DNA of 48,781 nt from Alistipes sp. (GTDB taxonomy: Bacteria > Bacteroidota > Bacteroidia > Bacteroidales > Rikenellaceae): the NCBI GenBank assembly GCA_017465055.1, contig JAFTWZ010000027.1, positions 1 to 48,781 of the forward strand. The letters run 5' to 3'. The notes under the pieces are model-generated. The model saw only the letters and a program-made list of their open reading frames with translations, did no database searches and was not told the DNA's origin. The translations under genes and the position numbers were made by a program. This document shows, one piece after another, positions 35,801-43,841 of the stretch (positions are counted from its first letter, which is position 1; each line of letters starts with the position of its first letter).

Positions 35801-36295
35801 CACTGAGTCCCAGCTTGTCAAGCCTGGCTCAATTAACTCCGACAGGTCCTTTGCATAGCCAACAAAATCGAGTTGCGTAGGTAGATTGACACGGCTTATC
35901 CCCTGATATAGCTGCTGGAAAGTATCCATCGCCGAGGATTTATAGAGGGGGAAGTGTATCATCACATTGAGCTGTGTCGCATTATCCCCTGCACTAATCA
36001 CCTCATTATAGACATCTCTCCACGTCTCCCCAAAATCGGGCAAGGTAGTCGCAGGATACTCTATCCACGACATATTTACATAATGATCCGTTCCTATCAA
36101 CTCTGGCTCTGGGATATCTTTACTACTCTCAACCTTGAGACGGCTGAGATTTATCTGCCCATTGTCGCAATCGGCAACCATATAGTTGATATTGGCAGCG
36201 GCCGCGCTACCGCCATATCGTAGCGTAGCACGGCCAATGCCTGAAACTAAATCCGTAAACTCCTTGCCAACAAAGATGTGAACAAAGTTTGACAT
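32882..36295 (-). CDS. Giant papain-fold (C1) peptidase with membrane hairpin
   Basis: 1137 residues, last gene of a four-gene operon. The middle (about 475-725) is a C1 peptidase: IDLRGGFRPAQNQGKLGSCLAYA with Cys498, HAMVVVGY with His658, NSWGADWGDNGY with Asn676, so the triad and the oxyanion Gln are intact. The first 400 residues match nothing I know; a coiled coil lies at about 405-435. After the peptidase come two membrane spans (about 816-838 and 850-872) and a long charged coiled C-terminus (about 878 on). No signal peptide, so the peptidase most likely faces the cytoplasm. It starts 6 bp after the tubulin-like gene. Substrate unknown; proteolytic control of its operon partners or of a target cell component is inferred. 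Confidence 0.8.
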   Translation of the reverse strand: MSNFVHIFVGKEFTDLVSGIGRATLRYGGSAAAANINYMVADCDNGQINLSRLKVESSKDIPEPELIGTDHYVNMSWIEYPATTLPDFGETWRDVYNEVISAGDNATQLNVMIHFPLYKSSAMDTFQQLYQGISRVNLPTQLDFVGYAKDLSELIEPGLTSWDSVSKSIVKYADFRKKMKMPISQHLIVWQNSNRMGLTLRLTKETLIEVISHFVIACSGYYDELLPNVLQYKDVVAFGLSSLQVDKFLMIDYLLYRTMLYAMDAASVNERNVSADKAYEQATELLKGKPQILSQFFEQFDKERLERPFSEVQHHFEQEARAILEQCAMLLSKEKSLPMKTAIFAALLAKTDCELFAHAVYKHDGICIYDLFSEGFDFFIENDYGGYIISNGGQHDNPISALKDIEAKIVKLEAEKRRVAKDMEKLQQQIDVSHQVQDCYIEDGVFHFKEHGFRLLPELEQELLEETFTPKEGLVIPKSIDLRGGFRPAQNQGKLGSCLAYALTALFEYAMKLSINEELDLSEAFLYYNAREMDPREDITVTADTGSRVKPAIESLAKYGLAQEAFCRYDQADCTIKPSEEAYKDAAKRRLIKAMNVGLSSTAIKEALAEGYPVAVSLSLCNSFGSASSGGYVPMPTEEEIEARESMPEDKKPRHTCHAMVVVGYSDELRRFIVRNSWGADWGDNGYCYIPYEYMDHEKLFVSASILTEIDSLSMVKMTEIPTLSVDDQDMRIRYYIAQGMLAKTEAELQLSRKTRNILFQRFIDMTANFSDSTWCDKYLNAADAQLATSIKAMSERRKDIVEELETLAKNQRRYNLKALLFIIGFAAIVCLFAYGWNYMWSIIDWHYLDIPKWLPWTLNGVYALWTIYKAHRQWKEYREQKHKLENEDKKLQTDIASKERIQAQLRYRVYAASYMLKMMDVVRIRLENDYMRFLKLINNLRTWYVEIEQSKKSIVLTKQIPVISLLDQRLLDAFFEETINRGTSFEIDFTQAVKDLPLVNAEVGTEAQADALYLKGLRQRLIDTTIVNLCRHPKVADFNITEHIVNASSSWVHEVERSVAKECERQSDLFIQLSENASPDILCSEYLMGPDVSTHQQKLREMFSAATGFYNTDDRYRLTCMSIATLEFKDCEALIK

Positions 36296-36301
36296 AGGAC
36301 C

Positions 36302-39232
36302 TTATTTAAAGTTCTCTATTGCATTTCCCAACTCATTAACGATATAATCCCACTCGGCATCAATCTGAGCAGACTCCATCTTCTTCTGGCTGTAGTATGT
36401 AGCACTACTCTTATCGGTACAAAGAATAAGGTCGATATAATCCATCTTACCCATATCACATACGTCCTTAACCAACGCCTGACGCTGAGCCTGGCCGAGC
36501 TTATGGAACACATCGAGCAAATAGTTGTGAAGTTCGCATCTGTACTCTGGCAAAACCAATGACTTAAAGTATTCGAAAGCCTTCAAACGATCAGCCGTTG
36601 TGCGCTCGCCACCGATTGGATACCACTTATCGAGCTGGCCATTAGAACCCTTATCGTTAGCCCAGAAGTAGTAGCGGCCCTTGATACAGCGGATATACTT
36701 ACGATGAGTAACCTCCTCCTTATGATCAATCTTGAGCGTAATGTTATCCTCCTTCTCATCCTTGACCATAACGTATCCTGTCTCGGTAACCTCCTTGTAT
36801 CCAAAGAGCTGACCACAAACCCAGTAGAACAGTGCCTCATTCTGAAGCTCTGGCTTAAGCTTAAAGTTCTTCTCGACCATCTGCGCGAATACTACCCTAT
36901 CGAAGTGAGGATTGAAGGATTCGCTGGCTTGTGCGTTACGCACAGTCGTCTCATACTCCTTAGCAACAGTATCATTGAGTGCATCGATACAGTATGGGAT
37001 TATAGCATAATCTGCTCGGAATACAAACATCTTCTGGCTCAATGGCTCACAACTGTTTGCTACGACCTGACAACCTGTAGCAGCTGTGGCATTTCTCTTA
37101 AAAGCCTCATCTGTATTAAGGCGACAGGCGTTTACCTCATCTGCACTACCAAACAGCGATATCAGATACTCATTTACCATCAAATCTGTAGGCTTACCTG
37201 AGTCATTCTGCTGGCCACGATTATTTACGCGCAACAGACGGCTCGACTTTGCAATAATCGCATCCTTAAGCAAGTTGTAAGACTTTTCGTCCAGATTATT
37301 GATTATATCGATCAAGCGCTTGGTGCGATAAGCTACTGCCTGAGGCAACGATGCCACAAACTTATCGACAGCAGGCTTAAGAACGACATTTACATCCAAC
37401 TCAAGAAGCGAATTATCCAATGTCGCAATAAATCCTGCCACGCCAATATCGTTAGCATCTATGCGGATTGACTTACGCTCTGCCAGCGACAGGTCATACT
37501 CAAAAATTGAGGTGCTACACTTATTAACAGAGGTCTCAAGCTCAATATTATAAGCATCGCTCAACGTGTTCAATGCCTCATCTATAGCCTTAATCTTTTT
37601 CTTAAAGTTATCGATGACATCCAACAGATGGATAAAGATATCACGAGCAGCCTCACGACGCTTAATCTCTATAGCGAGTCTTAATTTACCCTTAGCAACA
37701 CCAATTAGGGTACCAAGACGCTCCTGCTTTCCGCTATCGGTCTTGAAGAAGCGGTGACGATACTCCTCATACTCCTTATACCTCTTCTCAACGTCAAGGG
37801 ACTTGGCATCTCGCTCTTTGTCCCTATCTAAAATCTCGGCCTCCATCTCAGCACGACATATACCTATCTGGCTTGAGAGTGAGCTGAGGAACTTAAGAGC
37901 GTTGCCAACGCCACCATCACCAGCTAAGATAGCATCCAACTTCTCCTTGAGCAGACGATCCTTCTCGGCCTGAAGCTGAGATAGGATTTTAGCATCTGGG
38001 AAGTCTACGAGGGTATTGGTATATCGCTCAATCTCGGTCTTGGTATCTGTATCCGAATCATCGATGGTAACCTTTGGATCCTTGAGCTTACCCATTGCCT
38101 CAGGAGAGTAGATCGAGTCAATAAGCAGGTCATTGCCCTCATCCTCACGCACCTTTGCCGACATAGTCCAATCGATGGCTACCTGCTGGATATCTGTACC
38201 CTCCTGGCGCATCTTGCGAATAAGCTCGACAGCAGCTTTGCAGCCATAGATTTGTGCCAACAAATCACCATTATAGACCACCTGACATCCACCAAGGCCC
38301 TGAACCCAGCCTAACTTATGCATAATATCGTATCCACCCTGCGACCAGTTGTTGTTACTCTGACCGCCCTGAATAGTAGAGCCCATATCACCACTGCTGG
38401 CAAATAGACACGTACCCAATGCCTCACATAGACTACCAACATCTGAAACCGCATGACCCTTAGCCGTAAAATTATCTATTACGAAGAACTCATTAAATAA
38501 TGGCTGTTTAAGGGTGCGATGCTCACCATTAATTATTAACGAGATAGGATTATGGATATCTGCCGACATCAAATAATCCAAGTCGAGGATTGCCGAGTAA
38601 GCATTGGCTGCCACCCTCTTCGTCTTTGTACCTTTTGTATCCATCGCCTTAAATACCCCGTGCAATACGCCATAACCTATGATGTGTGCACGTTCTCCAT
38701 ATCTGCGGCTGATAAGCTCTGAGATATTGATAAATGAGCCAGCTCCAGTACCTCCGGCCAACGACATAGCGATATGAATATCTATCTCCTCGCACTTTAC
38801 AGCATAACCATCATCTCCGGAATAGGTAAGGTTTGCAACCTGTAACCAAACCTGCTCCAACGCGGGCTCAATCTGAGCCATAATATACTCGGTGTACAAT
38901 CTACCAGTAGTACGAACCTGACCTGCACCATCGGTAATCTTATCGGCAATACTTCTGGTATTTCCCGGAAACATCCACTTGTAATCACCCATCGCCTGAC
39001 GCTCCTCATAGTGCTTACGAGGGCTACCATTGTACTGAATAATCACCGCATCATCCCTTATAGATGTTGCCAACGAAGAGTCTTCAATTTCCTTAAGATT
39101 AAAATCAATAGCTAAAAATGCTATACACTTAGGAACATTTCCGACGCCATAAACATCCTCATACAGTTTCTTTGTTTGAGCTATAGCACGAATACCCGTA
39201 CCACCCAAACCAACGTAAATCGAAGGTCTCAT
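36302..39232 (-). CDS. Tubulin/FtsZ-like GTPase (Tubulin_2 type), 976 aa
   Basis: The N-terminal part has the features of the tubulin-like family found in bacterial operons with von Willebrand proteins: RPSIYVGLGGTGIRAI at 2-17 and the nucleotide-binding loop AGGTGAGSF near 157-166, which corresponds to GGGTGTGS of FtsZ and tubulin. About 420-490 and 515-555 are strongly charged helical stretches likely to form coiled coils, so it is far longer than FtsZ. The C-terminal 200 residues hold a beta-rich stretch (YIRCIKGRYYFWANDKG). No membrane segment, so cytoplasmic. It probably polymerises with GTP. It lies third in the operon, 72 bp after the lipoprotein gene. Confidence 0.8.
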   Translation of the reverse strand: MRPSIYVGLGGTGIRAIAQTKKLYEDVYGVGNVPKCIAFLAIDFNLKEIEDSSLATSIRDDAVIIQYNGSPRKHYEERQAMGDYKWMFPGNTRSIADKITDGAGQVRTTGRLYTEYIMAQIEPALEQVWLQVANLTYSGDDGYAVKCEEIDIHIAMSLAGGTGAGSFINISELISRRYGERAHIIGYGVLHGVFKAMDTKGTKTKRVAANAYSAILDLDYLMSADIHNPISLIINGEHRTLKQPLFNEFFVIDNFTAKGHAVSDVGSLCEALGTCLFASSGDMGSTIQGGQSNNNWSQGGYDIMHKLGWVQGLGGCQVVYNGDLLAQIYGCKAAVELIRKMRQEGTDIQQVAIDWTMSAKVREDEGNDLLIDSIYSPEAMGKLKDPKVTIDDSDTDTKTEIERYTNTLVDFPDAKILSQLQAEKDRLLKEKLDAILAGDGGVGNALKFLSSLSSQIGICRAEMEAEILDRDKERDAKSLDVEKRYKEYEEYRHRFFKTDSGKQERLGTLIGVAKGKLRLAIEIKRREAARDIFIHLLDVIDNFKKKIKAIDEALNTLSDAYNIELETSVNKCSTSIFEYDLSLAERKSIRIDANDIGVAGFIATLDNSLLELDVNVVLKPAVDKFVASLPQAVAYRTKRLIDIINNLDEKSYNLLKDAIIAKSSRLLRVNNRGQQNDSGKPTDLMVNEYLISLFGSADEVNACRLNTDEAFKRNATAATGCQVVANSCEPLSQKMFVFRADYAIIPYCIDALNDTVAKEYETTVRNAQASESFNPHFDRVVFAQMVEKNFKLKPELQNEALFYWVCGQLFGYKEVTETGYVMVKDEKEDNITLKIDHKEEVTHRKYIRCIKGRYYFWANDKGSNGQLDKWYPIGGERTTADRLKAFEYFKSLVLPEYRCELHNYLLDVFHKLGQAQRQALVKDVCDMGKMDYIDLILCTDKSSATYYSQKKMESAQIDAEWDYIVNELGNAIENFK

Positions 39233-39304
39233 TTTGATTGATATTTAGGTTAATTACTGTTTGTATCTATTATATACTTGTATGCACACCGTCTGCCGAT
39301 ATCT

Positions 39305-40192
39305 CTACCACGTCTCAATACCTATCCGCACATTGTCATCATTGGTAACATAGAACTTCTCTCTACGCTCGGGGACATCCAATGGATAGGTATCGACACT
39401 CAAAGTGGTGTAAACTCTCAGTTCACGTCCTCTACCAGACTTTATGGTGACTTTTGATGTCCAGAGCTCGTTTACAACTACGGTATCTTTGACGAAGAAT
39501 ATCTTCTTTAGCCAACTTTGCTTAATCGGAGCATTTGTCAATATCAGCTTGCGGCAACCCTTTGTCCTCTCTGTTACCGCGTCTGTTAAGCCGGGATAAA
39601 AGATATCCACCTTTGTAAACTTGAGGTGCGAGAAGAACATAGGGCGAAATATAATTACCCAAAGGAGATAGCAAATAAGTAGTGTTATCGAAATCAACAT
39701 CAACCACATTTCCGTAGGATTCATCACCGTCTTCTTCCTGGCCACAAAGCCTTTTCCCAATGTGGTATATTCAATACGATCCAGTCCATTGAGCGACACC
39801 TCCTTTAGGTATAGTTCGTGATATCCATCTATAGCCTCGGCAGTAAACTCTACTCCTACGACCACATTACCTTCATCGCCCCTTACCTTAAGCGTATTAT
39901 TCGGACAAGGCTCTCCATTTTTATAAAGCACCACACACTTAGCCATCTCCATACCGCCGTTCACATTTTTCTCATACAACTCGAAGGCAAACTCTGCATC
40001 TGCTAAGTCACTACCATCCTCATTAAGGCTAAAATTCAAGGTCTTAGACATAATCACAGGCTCATACTCCTGCAAAAATGAACTCTTGAAATATCTCGTT
40101 TCGCCCCAATTTAGGCTATCGCTATCATCGTTACACGCTACCGTAACAAGTGCCAAAGAGGCCAAAAATATTATTGTAAAAAATCGTTTCAT
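39305..40192 (-). CDS. Lipoprotein with internal membrane span, operon partner
   Basis: 295 residues. Signal with lipobox-like Cys20 (VTVAC), a periplasmic beta domain (about 30-155: KTLNFSLNEDGSDLADAEFAFELY, YHELYLKEVSLNG), a single span at about 162-182 (MWLMLISITLLICYLLWVIIF) and a cytoplasmic beta domain (about 183-295: SHLKFTKVDIFYPGL, KVTIKSGRGRELRVYT). The combination of lipid anchor and span is unusual and would let it relay a signal from the secreted von Willebrand protein to the tubulin-like protein; that is inference. Not recognised as a named family. It starts 6 bp after the stop of the upstream gene. Confidence 0.65.
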   Translation of the reverse strand: MKRFFTIIFLASLALVTVACNDDSDSLNWGETRYFKSSFLQEYEPVIMSKTLNFSLNEDGSDLADAEFAFELYEKNVNGGMEMAKCVVLYKNGEPCPNNTLKVRGDEGNVVVGVEFTAEAIDGYHELYLKEVSLNGLDRIEYTTLGKGFVARKKTVMNPTEMWLMLISITLLICYLLWVIIFRPMFFSHLKFTKVDIFYPGLTDAVTERTKGCRKLILTNAPIKQSWLKKIFFVKDTVVVNELWTSKVTIKSGRGRELRVYTTLSVDTYPLDVPERREKFYVTNDDNVRIGIETW

Positions 40193-40198
40193 AGCTTA

Positions 40199-41203
40199 CT
40201 ACTCTACTATTGAAATGGTTAATACTCGCTCTTTTTTGTTAATCAACGTAACCTGCGAATAATTAGGCACGATAATCAACTTCTTCTTTTGCTCCTTGAC
40301 AAGGATGTCGTTATTCTCGACGCTGAGGTTCAGACGCATCTGCTCCCTCTCGGCCAACTGATGTTTCAAGGTCGCATAGTCATAGTTTGGCGATAGCTGA
40401 ATCTGACCATTAACCAACTCTACCACCTCGTCGATAACAATTGGAGCATCCACCTCGCTCTTGACTCGTATCTTAGCGTCTACTGGCAGCGATATTGAAC
40501 TATTGTTTTTAAAGTAAATAGCTATACTCTTATTATCCTTGATATTAAACGACACTTCTGGCGTGGGCTTGACCAATAATCGCTCTATTTGATCAACAAA
40601 ATGATCAACTGGAACATAGTCACCATTTTCCAAATCATCTGTTGGTTTTATGGCATTTTTTGTAGTGAGGACATAGACCAAGAAATCACACTCTTCAGCC
40701 TGTCGATCCCAGCTATTCACGGCCTCGGCCAGAGCCTCCATACCACCATTCATATTTTGATAACCATCAGTCAGGAGCACTATCTTATTCTCCTTATCAG
40801 GCTTCTGGTATTTACTCTTTGCAAATAGCAGTGGCTCGGAGATATTTGTCCTTCGATGGCTCAACTTTAGACACTTTGGCCCGACCTCCTTTATTCTATC
40901 AATAATCTCTTGCTTAGACTCATCAGTAGAGTTAGGGACTGTGAGTATGTAATCTGACAGCACACCCTCCTGGAAAGGTATAACAACTATCTCGGTATAT
41001 GCATTGGCTACTCTTTGGATATCATTGATAAGATAGCCCTCCACATCATCGTAGACATTGGGAGTTTTTTCGCCACTCTCCGTCGTTCCCTTGCCTATCA
41101 TCGACGCTGTCACATCCCAGATATAGATGTTACGATTCTGCGCCCACGCATTATTGACTAAACAGCAGGCACACAAAGTAAGTAGTAAGTAGAGTCTCTT
41201 CAT
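40199..41203 (-). CDS. Secreted von Willebrand factor A protein
   Basis: 334 residues, first gene of the operon. A signal peptide ends NNAWA at residue 21. The vWA fold follows: the metal-ion-dependent adhesion site is DVTAS (Asp30, Thr32, Ser34; a variant of DxSxS), RRTNIS supplies the next Thr, and LLTDGYQN the Asp. The C-terminal third (about 210-334) is a beta-sandwich-like domain ending in SQVTLINKKERVLTISIVE. It is periplasmic or surface-attached. The site is complete enough to bind a divalent metal and a partner ligand. Promoter -7 element at 41274-41281. Which partner it binds is unknown; the next protein is the obvious candidate. Confidence 0.78.
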   Translation of the reverse strand: MKRLYLLLTLCACCLVNNAWAQNRNIYIWDVTASMIGKGTTESGEKTPNVYDDVEGYLINDIQRVANAYTEIVVIPFQEGVLSDYILTVPNSTDESKQEIIDRIKEVGPKCLKLSHRRTNISEPLLFAKSKYQKPDKENKIVLLTDGYQNMNGGMEALAEAVNSWDRQAEECDFLVYVLTTKNAIKPTDDLENGDYVPVDHFVDQIERLLVKPTPEVSFNIKDNKSIAIYFKNNSSISLPVDAKIRVKSEVDAPIVIDEVVELVNGQIQLSPNYDYATLKHQLAEREQMRLNLSVENNDILVKEQKKKLIIVPNYSQVTLINKKERVLTISIVE

Positions 41204-41624
41204 ATCTATTTAATATTGATAGTTTGCAGTTATTCTCACCGTAAAGCCGCCAACAAAAAATCATCATCACACACAAAGGTATGCCCATCGCTTACCATTT
41301 TGACGACACTTAAATCCAGTAAATGTGATGCAAGTTAGTATTTTTCGACAAGATGTCCAAATTATTCAACCTCTATTTTCACTTTCGCAAGCGAAAAATA
41401 AAACATTTTCAGGGAGGAATTTGCCATACATATCACTCACCATCTTATCAATACTGCAACGATATCTTTAATATCCAACAAGTTACAACATCCACAAACA
41501 TCGGGCAAGATATACACACCTGCCTTACTTAATACACCGGACGTTATTATAGATAGCCACAAACAGAACAATATATCATTTTTGCAAAAAAATCGATATA
41601 TCTTCACACATTGCGATGTCTGAT
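41204..41624. other. AT-rich gap upstream of the tubulin-like operon
   Basis: No gene is supported here; a 76-codon frame at 41437-41667 overlaps a terminator and has no recognisable content. The gap carries the operon's -7 element at 41274 and a small palindrome TTTCGCAAGCGAAA at 41383-41396 that could be an operator. The composition is more A/T-rich than the flanking housekeeping genes, in keeping with transferred DNA. Confidence 0.4.
41274..41281 (-). promoter_or_regulatory. -7 element for the vWA/tubulin-like operon
   Basis: TACCTTTG on the minus strand, a perfect -7, 71 bp upstream of the vWA gene. No TTG lies at the right distance; -33 function may need an activator or be degenerate. 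Confidence 0.55.
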
Positions 41625-41660
41625 AAAAAAAGTGACACACGCCCATATAAACGTGTGCCA
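41625..41660 (-). terminator. Rho-independent terminator after rnhB
   Basis: On the minus strand TGGCACACG (41660-41652) pairs with CGTGTGTCA (41641-41633), one wobble pair, followed by C and seven T (41631-41625). It lies 26 bp past the rnhB stop. Confidence 0.82.
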
Positions 41661-41685
41661 TATTCATATCTACCCTATGTTGTCA

Positions 41686-42282
41686 TTAAAATAGCTCAAG
41701 CTGCTCGGGCGAGGAGTTAAACGAGAGGCGGTGGTGAGGTGTCAGGCCGTAGTCGCGGATGGCAATGCGGTGCTCGCGCGTGGGATAGCCCTTATTCTTA
41801 CTCCATCCATAGTGTGGAAACTCCTCCGAAAGACGCATCATATACTCGTCGCGGTGGGTCTTGGCAAGCACCGAGGCCGCAGCGATATTGGCATACTTAC
41901 CGTCGCCCTTGACTATCGTGCGCCACGGGATATCTAAATCGGTGTGGAAACGATTGCCATCTATAACAAGATACTCGGGCTGAATAGAGAGGCCCCTAAC
42001 CGCCAAATTCATACCCTCGATCGAGGCATTCAATATATTAATCTTATCGATACGCTCGGCATCGACCGCAACCACCTTCCAGGCGATGGCCTCACGCTCG
42101 ATAATCGCACGTAGCTCATTACGCCGCCGCTCGGTCATCTGCTTCGAGTCGTTGAGTAGCGGATGGCTAAAGTCGCGCGGCAGGATTACCGCCGCAGCAA
42201 AGACTGGCCCTGCGAGACATCCACGCCCCGCCTCATCGCAGCCAGCCTCCAGCAGGTCGTGTTGATAGCAATTCTCGAGCAT
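41686..42282 (-). CDS. rnhB: Ribonuclease HII
   Basis: 198 residues, normal length. Catalytic motif AGCDEAGRGCLAGPV with Asp16 and Glu17, then LNDSKQMTERRR, the third acid in VIDGNRF, and the KGDGKYANIAAASVLAKTHRDE block. It removes ribonucleotides and RNA of RNA-DNA hybrids from DNA. Its ATG is 2 bp after the stop of the phosphatase gene upstream, so the two form a transcript that ends at the 41625-41660 terminator. Confidence 0.95.
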   Translation of the reverse strand: MLENCYQHDLLEAGCDEAGRGCLAGPVFAAAVILPRDFSHPLLNDSKQMTERRRNELRAIIEREAIAWKVVAVDAERIDKINILNASIEGMNLAVRGLSIQPEYLVIDGNRFHTDLDIPWRTIVKGDGKYANIAAASVLAKTHRDEYMMRLSEEFPHYGWSKNKGYPTREHRIAIRDYGLTPHHRLSFNSSPEQLELF

Positions 42283-42284
42283 AG

Positions 42285-43763
42285 CTACTCTCCCTTATCA
42301 GACTTAACCTCCCTCTGTCGGCACTCGTTATCGGGCTTATAGCCACGACCCTCGAACGAGCGAATATACCGTAGCATCGCCTCGCGTACGGTAATATCTG
42401 TCTTAACAAACTGACGCGCCACAATAACCGAGTCTATATAGTTGTCGGCTATGTAGTTACACATTGCCACGCGGTACTCTCTGGGCTCAAGGTCAAAGAC
42501 AACATCTACGGCATCGGGCTCAGCCTCCGTGCTATCCTCCAAAACGATAGTGTAAGGCACATCGCTACGGAAATAGGGGTAGTGCGACTCCTTATCGGGC
42601 GCCTCGGCTGTACCGTTGTTATACTTCGTAAGGATAAAGTCGCGCATCTGCTCAGGTGTGAGTCTGCCTACGTATATAGTCGAGACAAAGGGGTCGTTAT
42701 TCAGTATGTCGGCTCGCTTGATATTACCTTGTGCAAACTCGTCGAGGCGCACGCCACCGTAGTGGTAGAAGGTAACCTCGGGGACAAAGCCATCGGCATA
42801 TGGATAGCTTGCCAACGCGGCGATTGTAAAGTTCGCAACGCCCTCCTTTGAGGCATACTCCGTAGCCACACCCTCAACGGTGTTAAGTTCGGGATCGCTG
42901 GCCTTAAGCTCCTCGATACGTGCCACCATAGCCTCGTCGGGAGCAAACTCCGAGGTCTTAAGCTGCTCATACGCTACGCCCACAATCTCGCCATCGCGCA
43001 CCTCGATATCGGCCACAGTAACATATCGCAAATTCTTATTGTTCTGCGACATATGAACGCTCTCACGGTCAGCACTGAGCAGGTCGTGGCTATGGCCTCC
43101 AGCTATCCAGTCGTACGAAGCGCCGCGCTCAACAAGCCGCTCGTCGGCTCCCCGACCCATATGCGAGAGCAGCACCACAAAGTCGCACTTTGCGGCAACC
43201 TTGCCATACGCCTCATAGGCTGTATCGACATCCGACGTGAAGGTGTAGTTGACATACGAACTCTTACCACCCAAAGGTCTGCCACCTCCATCGGTATCTA
43301 CTACGCCCACAAAGCCAATATCCACACCCCCGAGCGTTACGATGGTGTACTCCAGTGGGTCAATAGCTCCATTTAGGGCCTCGACATTGGCGCAGACAAC
43401 CTGATACTCTGCTGCCGCGAGCATAGCATCGAGCCTCTCCGAGCCCTTGTCGAACTCGTGGTTCCCGAGCGTAGCGACGTCGTAGCCTAACTCGTTCATA
43501 ATCTTAACCAAAGGGACACCTGGCTCACGAGCATCGTCGACATAGGCGTTACCCGTAACCCTATCGCCAGAGTCAACAAGGAGCACCTCGCCACGCATCT
43601 CATACTCCTTGATTATAGTAGCAAGATGTGGCAGAGCATCTATCGTGGCGTGTATATCGTTTGTCGAGATGATATATACGTGCTCGCTCTTATCGCCCTC
43701 TATGCGACCACACGAGAGCGCAAACAGAGCTACTGCTGAGAAAAAAATTAGAAGTTTTCGCAT
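42285..43763 (-). CDS. 5'-nucleotidase/metallophosphatase lipoprotein
   Basis: 492 residues. Lipobox Cys18 (LFALSC). The N-terminal part (about 28-280) is a calcineurin-like metallophosphoesterase: STNDIHATID, VDSGDRVTGN, ATLGNHEFDKG, LLSHMGRGADE and AGGHSHDLL supply the two-metal site. The C-terminal part (about 290-475) is a 5'-nucleotidase C-terminal domain that sets substrate choice. Family members hydrolyse nucleotides or nucleotide sugars outside the cytoplasm for salvage; a nucleoside kinase gene lies divergently next door, which fits nucleoside recovery. On the minus strand TAAATTTG at 43786-43793 is a candidate -7 element. Confidence 0.88.
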   Translation of the reverse strand: MRKLLIFFSAVALFALSCGRIEGDKSEHVYIISTNDIHATIDALPHLATIIKEYEMRGEVLLVDSGDRVTGNAYVDDAREPGVPLVKIMNELGYDVATLGNHEFDKGSERLDAMLAAAEYQVVCANVEALNGAIDPLEYTIVTLGGVDIGFVGVVDTDGGGRPLGGKSSYVNYTFTSDVDTAYEAYGKVAAKCDFVVLLSHMGRGADERLVERGASYDWIAGGHSHDLLSADRESVHMSQNNKNLRYVTVADIEVRDGEIVGVAYEQLKTSEFAPDEAMVARIEELKASDPELNTVEGVATEYASKEGVANFTIAALASYPYADGFVPEVTFYHYGGVRLDEFAQGNIKRADILNNDPFVSTIYVGRLTPEQMRDFILTKYNNGTAEAPDKESHYPYFRSDVPYTIVLEDSTEAEPDAVDVVFDLEPREYRVAMCNYIADNYIDSVIVARQFVKTDITVREAMLRYIRSFEGRGYKPDNECRQREVKSDKGE

Positions 43764-43785
43764 AACTTATCAAGTTTAATCGTTA

Positions 43786-43793
43786 CAAATTTA
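43786..43793 (-). promoter_or_regulatory. Candidate -7 element for the phosphatase/rnhB pair
   Basis: TAAATTTG on the minus strand fits TAnnTTTG, 23 bp from the ATG. No -33 TTG at normal spacing. The short divergent gap (43764-43841) must also hold the nucleoside kinase promoter; TATCTTTA at 43804-43811 is the best but imperfect candidate. Confidence 0.35.
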
Positions 43794-43841
43794 CAAAAAA
43801 TTACTATCTTTACACACCATTAATTAAAATTTGTACGACAA

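Noticed and set aside
32882-41203. Type VI secretion or gliding apparatus
   Set aside because: No sheath, spike, baseplate or Gld/Spr-type proteins are present; the four products do not match those systems.
41437-41667. 76-codon minus-strand frame in the gap before rnhB
   Set aside because: It overlaps the rnhB terminator, has no domain or signal sequence, and its composition matches A/T-rich noncoding DNA.
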